From Niveibacterium sp. 24ML (GTDB lineage Bacteria > Pseudomonadota > Gammaproteobacteria > Burkholderiales > Rhodocyclaceae): 64,000 bases of DNA. Positions 29,401 to 36,320 of this stretch are shown piece by piece. The translations under genes and the position numbers were made by a program. The DNA lies in NCBI RefSeq assembly GCF_026586805.1, contig NZ_JAPFHA010000022.1:20803-84802 (forward strand), in the 5' to 3' direction. The notes beneath the pieces are model-generated. The model searched no databases. It worked only from the letters and a program-made list of their open reading frames with translations, and had not been told where the DNA came from. The stretch's first letter is position 1; each line of letters starts with the position of its first letter.

Positions 29401-29532
29401 CTCAAGCAGCAGGGGCGAATGGTCGGCATCATTTCTCACGTCGATGAGCTCAAACGGCAGATCGACGCTGGCATCGAGGTGACTTTCGGCGCTGCCGGAA
29501 GTCATGCCCGGGTGGGGAGCGCAGCGGTTTAG
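26455..29532 (+). CDS. sbcC: Exonuclease SbcCD, ATPase (SMC-like) subunit
   Basis: 1025 residues, a normal length for the family. An N-terminal ABC half has Walker A GPTGAGKTS (35-43). Two long coiled coils flank a zinc hook CPVCG (Cys515 and Cys518). The C-terminal half has the signature LSGGEGFMAALSLALG and a Walker B segment LFIDEGFGSLD. It forms the clamp that feeds DNA to SbcD. It directly follows sbcD by a one-base overlap. The coiled coils are uninterrupted. Confidence 0.96.
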   Translation: MKPIRLTLQAFGPFANREIVDFTRLPSDALFLIHGPTGAGKTSILDGICFALYGDTSGGERAAKEMRSHHASDDTHTEVEFVFELGGKRYRVRRSPEQERAALRGRKDQLVKSPAKAELHVAEAGTADSSPEWTPLVSKTTEVTARIETLLGFEAAQFRQVIMLPQGQFRKLLTADSKDREKILEALFSTEAYRRLQERLNIAARELAQQATTAAERRATLLEQAEVVSEDELVARIQAGDAQIKDMAQEESRLRQAEQAAAAALSAAEALANLFSERDAALAAHATLNERAAQMEAQRQRLEAAGRALRVAPAQMSLADAAAQAVNALRDATAATQETDAAEGKAHAAAAVLATEEARGPEREAAKGEVIRLEGLREAVRRLDEARRAHAAANDAATRTAAAQAKHQRDLDALSEQRKAHLASLESSGRMAASVEPLDLKIQQQQQLITSLSSLNAARLALEKSQAEANRQQSLCDAVQAELKVCRETVSSLEERWRKGQAGVLAQHLEDGSPCPVCGSHSHPQPAERNVDLPTEGQIKTANEARQAAEAKFEEARRALQTAQSELAAQESRVSTLKESLPSDLPHSEEAARVLRALEAERTSAQVAATTLTEMQQALKHTDAQLATLQAQVEQARQDSEASARAQAAAEAQLALLSANVPENQRTLAALEASIKAARDRSDGLLRLFEDARAAHQTAAQTLVAAQSKLGALQTAQTAADLRAEKARDAFDEALQAHGFADENALLAAALPPNQIELIQKELRTHDDAFAAARERLSRAEGTVEGKAPPDLVGTKATQAHAASEVEELIGRLNRLKQHIEYDRKTQESLERLRKELGAIEARYKVMGHLSGIANGENSKKLTFQRFVLAALLDDVLRQASLRLRAMSRGRYTLQRRDDVADARRASGLDLEVFDDYTGRARPASTLSGGEGFMAALSLALGLSDVVQAYAGGIQLDTLFIDEGFGSLDPESLDMAMKALIDLKQQGRMVGIISHVDELKRQIDAGIEVTFGAAGSHARVGSAAV

Positions 29533-30188
29533 GCTCACCCCCATCCACACAGAGCGCACAAACACAACAGGGACCATTCATTTGAACCCATTCAGGACTC
29601 AAGGGGTTGCCTCCGCTGTTCAACGCCTGATTCGAAGTACTTGAGCGCTCTCAGGCAGCGTTCGAAGACATCCGATGGTGGTGCGGTGAACTGGCGAACA
29701 TCAGCTGTCCGGTCGCTGCTGCCGCCAACGCAGGTTGGATCGCCCTGCAGGAGTATCGGACCACGAATGCGGGCGACCGCTTGGGACGATTCAGTCGGTA
29801 GCAGGCAAAAGTGTCGTCGATTGCCTCTCGCCGATCACGCGAGTGCCAATGACGGAACGTCCTCCTCGCGTCGCGCTGCGCGTGAGAAATCCGTCAATCG
29901 TTAAGCGCGCCGGGCAACTACGCCAGCGCAGCGGCCAACCGGCGTCAACGTATGCACACAACATACAAATAGTCGCCCACGCGGGTCCCTTGGCCAACTT
30001 TCCCAGAGGGAATCACACACTCCACACGTTGGACCTGGCGCGTTTGCAATCACTCAATGAGCGGTGCGATATGGGATAAGCCCCCGCGAATATTCCGATC
30101 CGTCTGCGACACAATCTGTCGTACGAGATCGTAAGATTGGTGTATCTAGCGCTCAGCGATTGGGCGCAATACCGCACTAAAAGACGTA
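29533..30188. other. Intergenic region upstream of the HDAC-like gene
   Basis: About 650 bp after sbcC with no convincing gene. The only notable site is the palindrome at 30105-30123, 65 bp before the HDAC-like start. This is the left edge of the region served by that palindrome. Confidence 0.5.
30105..30123. promoter_or_regulatory. Palindromic operator-like site A (one mismatch)
   Basis: TGCGAC, 7 bases, GTCGTA: one base away from the perfect palindrome TGCGAC-N7-GTCGCA found at nine other places in the region. It lies 65 bp upstream of the HDAC-like start codon. Confidence 0.6.
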
Positions 30189-31046
30189 ATGAACCGCATC
30201 CCAGTTTTCTTCGATCCGCGCTTGGTGTCTGACGTTCCCGTCGAGAGCCCTTCGGCTGGTAAGCCGCGCGACGTTGTGCGCGAATGGCTCGCGCGGTATC
30301 CGATCGAACTTCACGGTTATGCCCCCGCAACGATTGTAGATTTGTGCCGCGCGCACTCGCCCGCCTTCGTACAAGACATTTTGACAATGCAGGTGCCCAA
30401 CGGAATGGAAACGGACGATGTGCGATTTCTGGACTCGTTGTATTGGACCACCGGGTCTTTGCTCAACGCTGCTCGCCACGCGCTGAGCCGCGGCATTGCT
30501 GTCTCACCCACATCCGGATTTCACCATGCCGGCTACGATTACTGCTGGGGCTTCTGCACCTTCAATGGCCTCATGATCGCAGCCCAGTCGCTGCTCACAA
30601 AGTCCAATGTTCAGAAAATTGGGATTCTTGACTTTGACCAGCACCGCGGCGATGGAACGGAAGATATTGTCAGGCGATTAAATCTGGATGCGCAGATTAC
30701 GCACATCACCGGCCTCGCAAACTATCCAAGGGAAAAGCAAGCATTTCTCGCTACTTTGCCGCAGCTACTTGAGGCACTGAGCGCCTGCGACCTCATCATC
30801 TACCAGGCCGGAGCAGATCAGCACGAGAACGATCCGCTCGGGGGATTCTTGAGCAGCGCCGAGATGCGTTATCGCGACGCACGTGTGTTCGATTTCGCAA
30901 AGATTCAGGGAATTCCGCTGGTCTGGAATTTGGCTGGTGGCTATCAAACGGCTGAGTCAGACGGTACGATTAGCATTCAGCCGGTGCTAGATCTGCACAA
31001 TGCAACGATGGAAGAATGTGTTCGGATCTTTCAGGATAATCAGTGA
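30189..31046 (+). CDS. Histone-deacetylase-like zinc hydrolase
   Basis: 285 residues, shorter than typical HDAC-family proteins (about 340 or more). Family motifs are visible: the His pair in SGFHHAG (112-113), GFCTFNG (121-127), the metal-binding LDFDQHRGDGTE (Asp150, His152), Asp210 in GADQHENDPLGG and a catalytic-Tyr-like GGY. The second His of the usual HH pair is Arg153. Relatives deacetylate acyl-lysines or polyamines. The substrate here is unknown. A near-perfect palindrome lies upstream. The next gene is a CHAT-like protein, 76 bp on, same strand. Confidence 0.85.
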   Translation: MNRIPVFFDPRLVSDVPVESPSAGKPRDVVREWLARYPIELHGYAPATIVDLCRAHSPAFVQDILTMQVPNGMETDDVRFLDSLYWTTGSLLNAARHALSRGIAVSPTSGFHHAGYDYCWGFCTFNGLMIAAQSLLTKSNVQKIGILDFDQHRGDGTEDIVRRLNLDAQITHITGLANYPREKQAFLATLPQLLEALSACDLIIYQAGADQHENDPLGGFLSSAEMRYRDARVFDFAKIQGIPLVWNLAGGYQTAESDGTISIQPVLDLHNATMEECVRIFQDNQ

Positions 31047-31122
31047 TGACCCATTGAAAGTCAAAACAAGTGCAGAGAACTGAAACTAGATTTCTTGAAT
31101 CATCCCACATAGGATTCCAACG

Positions 31123-31923
31123 ATGACAAAGCGGTTAGAAGTCAGCGAACTTGCATACGACGAATTCGTCAAGTACGCGAACGGTGAGCCACATTCGCGA
31201 GCGCTTCGGCGCTTGGCGAAGAACGCCAACACAGAACTGGACGAGAAATCATCTCGCGTCGCATTGATAATCCTTGAAGATCTATGGTGGGATCTTGACG
31301 CAAACCCAAGTCAAGCCTCATCTGCACCGTTCTTTGAAGGTATTGAGAGGCTGTGCGAAAACATCAAGTCGTATCGCTTCAACTTCTACGATTCATCGTC
31401 GTTTTCCAAAGCGCTCGAGCGTGCCCTCACCGTGAGTGAGGAGCGAATCGTTCTCTACGTCGCAGCCCATGGCACTCAAAAGAAGGTTGGGGGCGCGTCC
31501 GGAATGACGCTACTGAGCAAGATCAGAGAACAGGGGATCAATGACAAACGACTTGAGGGCGTTATCGTCAGTAGCTGCACGTTTGGCGGAAATGACGAAG
31601 CCATCGCAAAGCTCTTTGAAGGCCGAATCAACTGGTTCTATGGCTACAGAACATCGGTCGATTGGCTCGGGAGCCTTCTGCTCGAAACTGCGTTACTTGA
31701 GTGCTTGGCATATAAGGATCATTCTTACATTGAGTCCGAAGAGGGCATTGGAGATCTATTCTCTGAGGCCACACGCCCTTTCGATCTGAACTGGGAAATG
31801 GGCGAAGACAACACGGGACGAAAGGAACTGAAGGACTCACTCGTCGTTGCTGTTCGACCAAAGAACGGCAAGAGATTCCGTTTCATGGCTCCGAGTGATT
31901 TTGTGAAACGCAGCAAAGCGTGA
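31123..31923 (+). CDS. CHAT/caspase-like (clan CD) His/Cys protein
   Basis: 266 residues. Two short blocks look like a clan CD peptidase dyad: His116 in LYVAAHGTQ and Cys152 in VIVSSCTFGGND. A hydrophobic helix segment SVDWLGSLLLETALLECL follows. The whole pattern, including the spacing of the blocks, is shared with the protein at 38441-39118, which sits directly after an AAA+ gene. The fold is inferred by motif only; protease activity is unproven. It lies between the HDAC-like gene and a receiver-like gene on the same strand. Confidence 0.6.
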   Translation: MTKRLEVSELAYDEFVKYANGEPHSRALRRLAKNANTELDEKSSRVALIILEDLWWDLDANPSQASSAPFFEGIERLCENIKSYRFNFYDSSSFSKALERALTVSEERIVLYVAAHGTQKKVGGASGMTLLSKIREQGINDKRLEGVIVSSCTFGGNDEAIAKLFEGRINWFYGYRTSVDWLGSLLLETALLECLAYKDHSYIESEEGIGDLFSEATRPFDLNWEMGEDNTGRKELKDSLVVAVRPKNGKRFRFMAPSDFVKRSKA

Positions 31924-32008
31924 ATCCACCGTATCTCGTTAGAAGCCAAACGACCAGCGAGCGATTCTCAAAAGGAGTTTGCCTAGATTGACGAGGCATG
32001 CACAAACC

Positions 32009-32314
32009 ATGCGAATATTTCTCGACGACGAGCGGCAGACCCCTGAAGGCTGGATACGCACCTATTGGCCGGACGAAACCATCGCGCTTCTCGAAGCCGG
32101 TGGCGTCGAAGAAATCAGCCTCGACCATGATCTCGGCGACGATGACCGGGGGACTGGATACGATGTGATTCTCTGGATCGAAGAAGCGATCGTTCTGAGG
32201 GGTTTTGTGCCGCCGAAGATCACTATCCATTCGGCGAATCCTTCCGCTCGCGAGCGAATGGTTGCCGGCGTTCGTGCCATAGAACGCCTCACCGAAGCGC
32301 GCCTCCGTCAATAG
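32009..32314 (+). CDS. Cyclic-phosphate processing receiver-like (cREC) domain protein
   Basis: About 101 residues. MRIFLDDERQTPEGW, then ISLDHDLGDDDRGTGYDVILWIEE and a C-terminal IHSANPSARERM match the small receiver-like family annotated as a cyclic-phosphate processing receiver domain. Start chosen at the ATG at 32009, the usual family N-terminus. A TTG at 31988, with AAGGAG about 10 nt before it, is an alternative. It is the last gene of the rightward HDAC-like unit. Its role in that unit is unknown. Confidence 0.72.
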   Translation: MRIFLDDERQTPEGWIRTYWPDETIALLEAGGVEEISLDHDLGDDDRGTGYDVILWIEEAIVLRGFVPPKITIHSANPSARERMVAGVRAIERLTEARLRQ

Positions 32315-32645
32315 ATAGACATCGGAAGCAGCTGTGTACCAGTCTTTGAAGAGGTTTCAGATCGCAGTGCTGCGCCGATGACGGTCGGCGCAGCACAAGG
32401 ACGCAAGGTCAGAATCCTGGCGCCCGCTGAACCAATCTGGCGTGGACGATCTCAGCGATTCTCGATATCGGTCGCTGGTCTTGTTTCACAACAAAGACGA
32501 TCAACGAGATCGACGCGGGATCTTGAGGAATACGATCTGGACCGCCACGCCGTTGCCATTGACGTCGAATCAGAGTGAGATCGATGTACCGTGAAGGGTT
32601 TGTAATGCAATGTAGCGAGACCGCGCGAACGTCATCAGAGCGCCA
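32315..32645. other. Gap between convergent genes
   Basis: About 330 bp between the receiver-like gene and the leftward gene ending at 32646. No gene or clear terminator was found. No repeat was seen. Confidence 0.5.
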
Positions 32646-33386
32646 TCACCAGTCCCCGCCTAGTTCGAATATCGTGCCCGCAGGCAAGTGGAACCATTCC
32701 CGAATCATGCGTTTCTTTTCCTCGGGGTAATCCGAGAACTTACTTCCATAGAGATCGTAGTAGACAACCCACCCCTGCCCGTCAGATTTCCAATTGGGGA
32801 CGATTAGTCCCGACATGACATCCCTGTATTCGAACGGAGCCAGTTCCGGCCACATTTCCTGCGCCAATGCCCAGAACATCCTTCGGTCCCCAACACGATC
32901 GGATTTGAGTTCATGGTGAAGCACGCCGATGGGCGTATCCAGCCACATGCACGTAGCCGCCGCCGAGGGCCTCTCGCGCGATGGCACGTACCTGAGCATC
33001 TCTTCGCGGCGCTCCTGCTCGATCTTGCGCGCGTCTTCCAATGGATACACGTAGAAACCGGTATCAGGCCAGCGGGTCTTGCCCTCGGGGTCGTCCTGCA
33101 GAAAATCCGACAGCCTCCGGTACTGCGGGTCTTCGATCTCGAACGGGATGTCGACATACAGGTATTTGGGGCCACCTTCGATCCAGCCAGAATTCGATGT
33201 CGTTCCACACACACCGTGGCCAATGCCCTCCGCATCGAGCCAACGCACGATTTGTTTTGCCGAACTCGAGCGAATCCAATGGTCAAAGTCCGATTCGTCA
33301 TGCGTGCCCGGCATTTGTCCGAGAAACAGCACCGAACGCCCGAGACGAAGTGCAAGCGAGTCGAGGTATTCGATCAGCATTGGCAT
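32646..33386 (-). CDS. Protein of unknown function (246 aa)
   Basis: The open frame extends to 33461, but the ATG at 33386 (MPMLIEYLDSLALRL) has GAGG about 8 nt upstream and the extension is poor. 246 residues, soluble. A block near the middle reads PKYLYVDIPFEIEDPQYRR and the C-terminus is aromatic and charged (YDLYGSKFSDYPEEKKRM). I do not recognise the family. It is about 90 bp downstream of the gene at 33477, on the same strand as AAA+ protein 1, and may be the end of that operon. Confidence 0.6.
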   Translation of the reverse strand: MPMLIEYLDSLALRLGRSVLFLGQMPGTHDESDFDHWIRSSSAKQIVRWLDAEGIGHGVCGTTSNSGWIEGGPKYLYVDIPFEIEDPQYRRLSDFLQDDPEGKTRWPDTGFYVYPLEDARKIEQERREEMLRYVPSRERPSAAATCMWLDTPIGVLHHELKSDRVGDRRMFWALAQEMWPELAPFEYRDVMSGLIVPNWKSDGQGWVVYYDLYGSKFSDYPEEKKRMIREWFHLPAGTIFELGGDW

Positions 33387-33476
33387 GAAAGGCCTCTTGA
33401 TTGTTGGATAGACAAGCAACGGACGCTTGCAATGATGCCAGCGCTCCTGGCACCACCACATTGCCCAACAGCAAAC

Positions 33477-33878
33477 TCAGTCCTTAGTCGCTTCAAAGCG
33501 CCTCGAATCAAAATGGAACAGCAGGAAATCGTGATCCGGGTCGCGCACGCCTAGGATCACGTCAAGTGGCTCACGGAAATAGGTGAAACCGGCGTCCTTG
33601 GTGTCGTCCAGAATCGGCCCTGACAAAACTTCGACGACGACCGCCGCTTCGTTGTATTGCGGCCAGCGCTTGTTGCGCAGGCCGGGTTTCCAGCGCACCA
33701 GCATCCCCGGCTTGAACGCACTCGCAGGTTCTTCGATCAGGCGCTCGTACATCTCGCGCAGGTCGGTGTTGTGCTCATTGACGGCTTCGGCGCGGGCGTC
33801 GAGGTGGTTCGGTCCGGTCTTGGCGATATTGACCAGCATTTCACGCAACTTCGGGTCGAGTTTCTTAGGCGTATTCAT
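33477..33878 (-). CDS. Conserved-looking 133-aa protein, likely beta-barrel
   Basis: Start at the ATG at 33878 (MNTPKKLDPKLREML) with AGGAGG about 7 nt upstream; the frame upstream is part of the AAA+ gene in another phase. The first half is helical. The second half has a compact pattern (FKPGMLVRWKPGLRNK, AVVVEVL, LLFHFDSRRF) consistent with a small SH3-like barrel. The start lies within the 3' end of the AAA+ gene (14-bp overlap), so the two are coupled. No function is known to me. Confidence 0.7.
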   Translation of the reverse strand: MNTPKKLDPKLREMLVNIAKTGPNHLDARAEAVNEHNTDLREMYERLIEEPASAFKPGMLVRWKPGLRNKRWPQYNEAAVVVEVLSGPILDDTKDAGFTYFREPLDVILGVRDPDHDFLLFHFDSRRFEATKD

Positions 33879-36162
33879 TGCGTGCCTCCTGGCGAGTTTG
33901 ATCGTGGGCGTGCGGTTTCTCGGTTGATCGTGGGTTCGCAGCGCGTCCGCGCTCCCTGAGGGAGATCTCACTATCAAGGCGAGCGATGAGTTCGTTGGCG
34001 GTGGGCGTGACGTCGAGCAAGCGGTATTGGCGTACCACCGTGGCGATGTCGCCGGCAGTCAGGCCCTCGAGCCTGAACACCCCGTGTTCAACGCCTTGCG
34101 CAGCATCGAAGGTGCCACCGAGGCGAATGAACTCCTGCGCGAACAGCGCCCAACGCTGATGGCTGGTGAGCGGTGAAAAACGCACCTTCCAGTCGAAGCG
34201 GCGAAGGGATGCCGGGTCGAGATGCTCAGCCAGATTGGTGGTACAGATGAAGATGCCTTCAAAGGCCTCCATCTGTGTCAGCAGTTCATTGACCTGGCTG
34301 ACTTCCCAAGAGTGCTCGGCATGCTCGCGCGACCTTAGGAACGAATCCGCCTCGTCCAGGATGAGCACGGCGCCTTGCTGGCTGGCCTGCTCGAACATGT
34401 CAGCGATGCGGCTCTCGGTATCGCCGAGCCATTTAGAAAGCAAGTCCGAACCGCGTTTCACGATAACAGGGCGATCAATCACCTCCGCGAGATAACGGCC
34501 AAACTCGCTCTTTCCGGTTCCCGGCGCCCCGTAGAAGCAGAAGCGTCCGCAGGGCCGGCGCGCCAGTGCAGCCACCAGGTGCGATACGTCGACGTCAGCA
34601 TTGACGTAAGCGAGATCAAAGGCCGTCGTGCGCCCCGACGCCCATGAGGGCTTCGGTTGCCCAAGCAGGGCGGCCGACCGATCGAGGGCGCGCAGAATCA
34701 GGTTGCGACCGTACTCGGCTCCTGCCGGATCAGAAGGCTGTCCGACGAGGCTTTGCGCAACTTGCGCAGCGTTCTGGAGTTGCGCTGGTGTTGTGTGGTC
34801 CCGTGCGGCGATTGCAGAGAGCAGCGTGTCGTCGGAGGCGTCGAGCCACGCGGACAGGTGGTGTGCGACGATGTGTTTGCGCACCGAGAACGGCGGCACC
34901 GCGAACTTCACTGTGTAGTCAAAGCGTCGCAGATACGCGGGATCGATACCGTCCAGCTCGTTGGTGATCCAGATCGCAGGGATAGCGTTGTTCTCGAGCG
35001 AGCGGTTGATCCAGGCCTTGCCGCGGGACTCGACACGCGCGCCAGCAAACAGGCTTGCCAGCGGGTTGTTCTCGAACACATCCTCGACCTCGTCGAAGAT
35101 CAGCACTGCGTCGCGATTTCGGCTGAGCAAGCGCTGTCCAAGGTTATAAGCGCGCAAGCGACCCATGCCACCGATGGGATCGCCATCCTGATCGGCGTAC
35201 TTCACCTCGAACGCGCTAAGTGAGAGTGCATGTGAGAGCGCGACAGCGTATTCGGTCTTGCCGACGCCGGGCGGGCCATACAAGAGAATGTTCGTGCCGG
35301 CCCGGCCGGTCGCCCGAGCCTGCTTGATGAGGCCGGTCACGATCTCGGTGTCGTCAACAAGATGCGGAAACTGCGCAATGCTGAGCGTGGCAGGAGGAAG
35401 CCTGTCCACAAAACGCGCCAGCAGATCCTCTTCGCAGACCGTCTGGCCAAGCATCAAGTCCGGCAAATCCTCGCGGATACAGACCTTGCTCTCGAGATCG
35501 CACGCCGACTCCGGCATCGTGATCAATCCTGTCGCGCGAAGAGAGCCCTTTGCGCTGAGCGCGTCGGCAACCTCAACTGTGGGCAAGCCCGATAGCCCCG
35601 AGAGCGCCAACGCAAGATTGGTCGTATCCATTTCGATCGACAGCGCACTGACAACCCGATTGAAATGAGTGATCCCACCCATGCAGGTGGCAAACAGCAA
35701 GACAAACTGTTCGGCGGCTGTCAGGTTGAGCAAGCGCGTCAGCGTGCCAAGGTTGTGCCAGATCGGTGAGGCAAAGGAGACGCCTTGCTGCACGGCTGCT
35801 TCCCGCATCCCGTGAAAGTGCTGGCGCAAGACCTGCGCTTTGCCCGACTTCCGCCGCCTCCGACGAGCGCCGATCGAGAAGATCTCCTGCTCGTCCTCTT
35901 CATCCTCGTTCGAGTGCTCCAAAAGCGCCTCAACGCAAGCCGAGATGCCCTCTCCGAACAAGGCACGAACCCTTCGGTCGCCGCGAGGATCTTCAACCAT
36001 ATCAACCACACGGTCCGCACGAACGTACGCCAACGCGAGGTCCATCACCCACACGCACAGCATCGGGCGAAGGGACTCCAGGACGAGATCAGGATGTTGT
36101 GCGGGGGGCTCACTGCCGCAAACGACGAACCCCGGGGCGCCGTGCTGTGCGTGCTGATTCAT
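33865..36162 (-). CDS. Double AAA+ ATPase 1
   Basis: About 765 residues. Start at the ATG at 36162 (MNQHAQHGAPGF), which has GGAG 7 nt upstream and is 43 bp from the nearest palindrome. A helical N-terminal region of about 290 residues, shared with AAA+ proteins 2 and 3, is followed by two AAA+ domains: GPPGVGKT (296-303) with DEVE (357-360), and GAPGTGKS (545-552) with DEAD (603-606). Two-domain AAA+ proteins of this general shape remodel or unfold proteins. It heads a leftward operon with the genes at 33477 and perhaps 32646, divergent from AAA+ protein 2. Confidence 0.88.
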   Translation of the reverse strand: MNQHAQHGAPGFVVCGSEPPAQHPDLVLESLRPMLCVWVMDLALAYVRADRVVDMVEDPRGDRRVRALFGEGISACVEALLEHSNEDEEDEQEIFSIGARRRRRKSGKAQVLRQHFHGMREAAVQQGVSFASPIWHNLGTLTRLLNLTAAEQFVLLFATCMGGITHFNRVVSALSIEMDTTNLALALSGLSGLPTVEVADALSAKGSLRATGLITMPESACDLESKVCIREDLPDLMLGQTVCEEDLLARFVDRLPPATLSIAQFPHLVDDTEIVTGLIKQARATGRAGTNILLYGPPGVGKTEYAVALSHALSLSAFEVKYADQDGDPIGGMGRLRAYNLGQRLLSRNRDAVLIFDEVEDVFENNPLASLFAGARVESRGKAWINRSLENNAIPAIWITNELDGIDPAYLRRFDYTVKFAVPPFSVRKHIVAHHLSAWLDASDDTLLSAIAARDHTTPAQLQNAAQVAQSLVGQPSDPAGAEYGRNLILRALDRSAALLGQPKPSWASGRTTAFDLAYVNADVDVSHLVAALARRPCGRFCFYGAPGTGKSEFGRYLAEVIDRPVIVKRGSDLLSKWLGDTESRIADMFEQASQQGAVLILDEADSFLRSREHAEHSWEVSQVNELLTQMEAFEGIFICTTNLAEHLDPASLRRFDWKVRFSPLTSHQRWALFAQEFIRLGGTFDAAQGVEHGVFRLEGLTAGDIATVVRQYRLLDVTPTANELIARLDSEISLRERGRAANPRSTEKPHAHDQTRQEARNEYA

Positions 36163-36205
36163 GACGATCTCCGGTCTATCCAAAGACCCTGATCATCCAG
36201 CAAGT

Positions 36206-36224
36206 TGCGACAGCTTTTGTCGCA
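36206..36224. promoter_or_regulatory. Palindromic operator-like site B
   Basis: TGCGAC, 7 bases, GTCGCA, perfect. It is 43 bp upstream of the AAA+ protein 1 start codon. Sites B, C and D are packed in 77 bp between the divergent AAA+ genes. Confidence 0.85.
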
Positions 36225-36240
36225 CAGAGCATCACCAGAT

Positions 36241-36259
36241 TGCGACTATCAATGTCGCA
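36241..36259. promoter_or_regulatory. Palindromic operator-like site C
   Basis: Second perfect copy in the divergent AAA+ promoter region, 16 bp from site B and 4 bp from site D. Arms identical, spacer different from B and D, so the arms are what is conserved. Confidence 0.85.
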
Positions 36260-36263
36260 CCGC

Positions 36264-36282
36264 TGCGACGCCGCCTGTCGCA
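36264..36282. promoter_or_regulatory. Palindromic operator-like site D
   Basis: Third perfect copy, 38 bp upstream of the AAA+ protein 2 start codon. Confidence 0.85.
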
Positions 36283-36320
36283 CCTGGAAGCGAAGATGAC
36301 GACCAGTCAAGGAGGTCGCC

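Noticed and set aside
36163..36320. Three tandem palindromes as a CRISPR-like array
   Set aside because: Only arms are repeated, spacers are 7 bp, and there are no cas genes.
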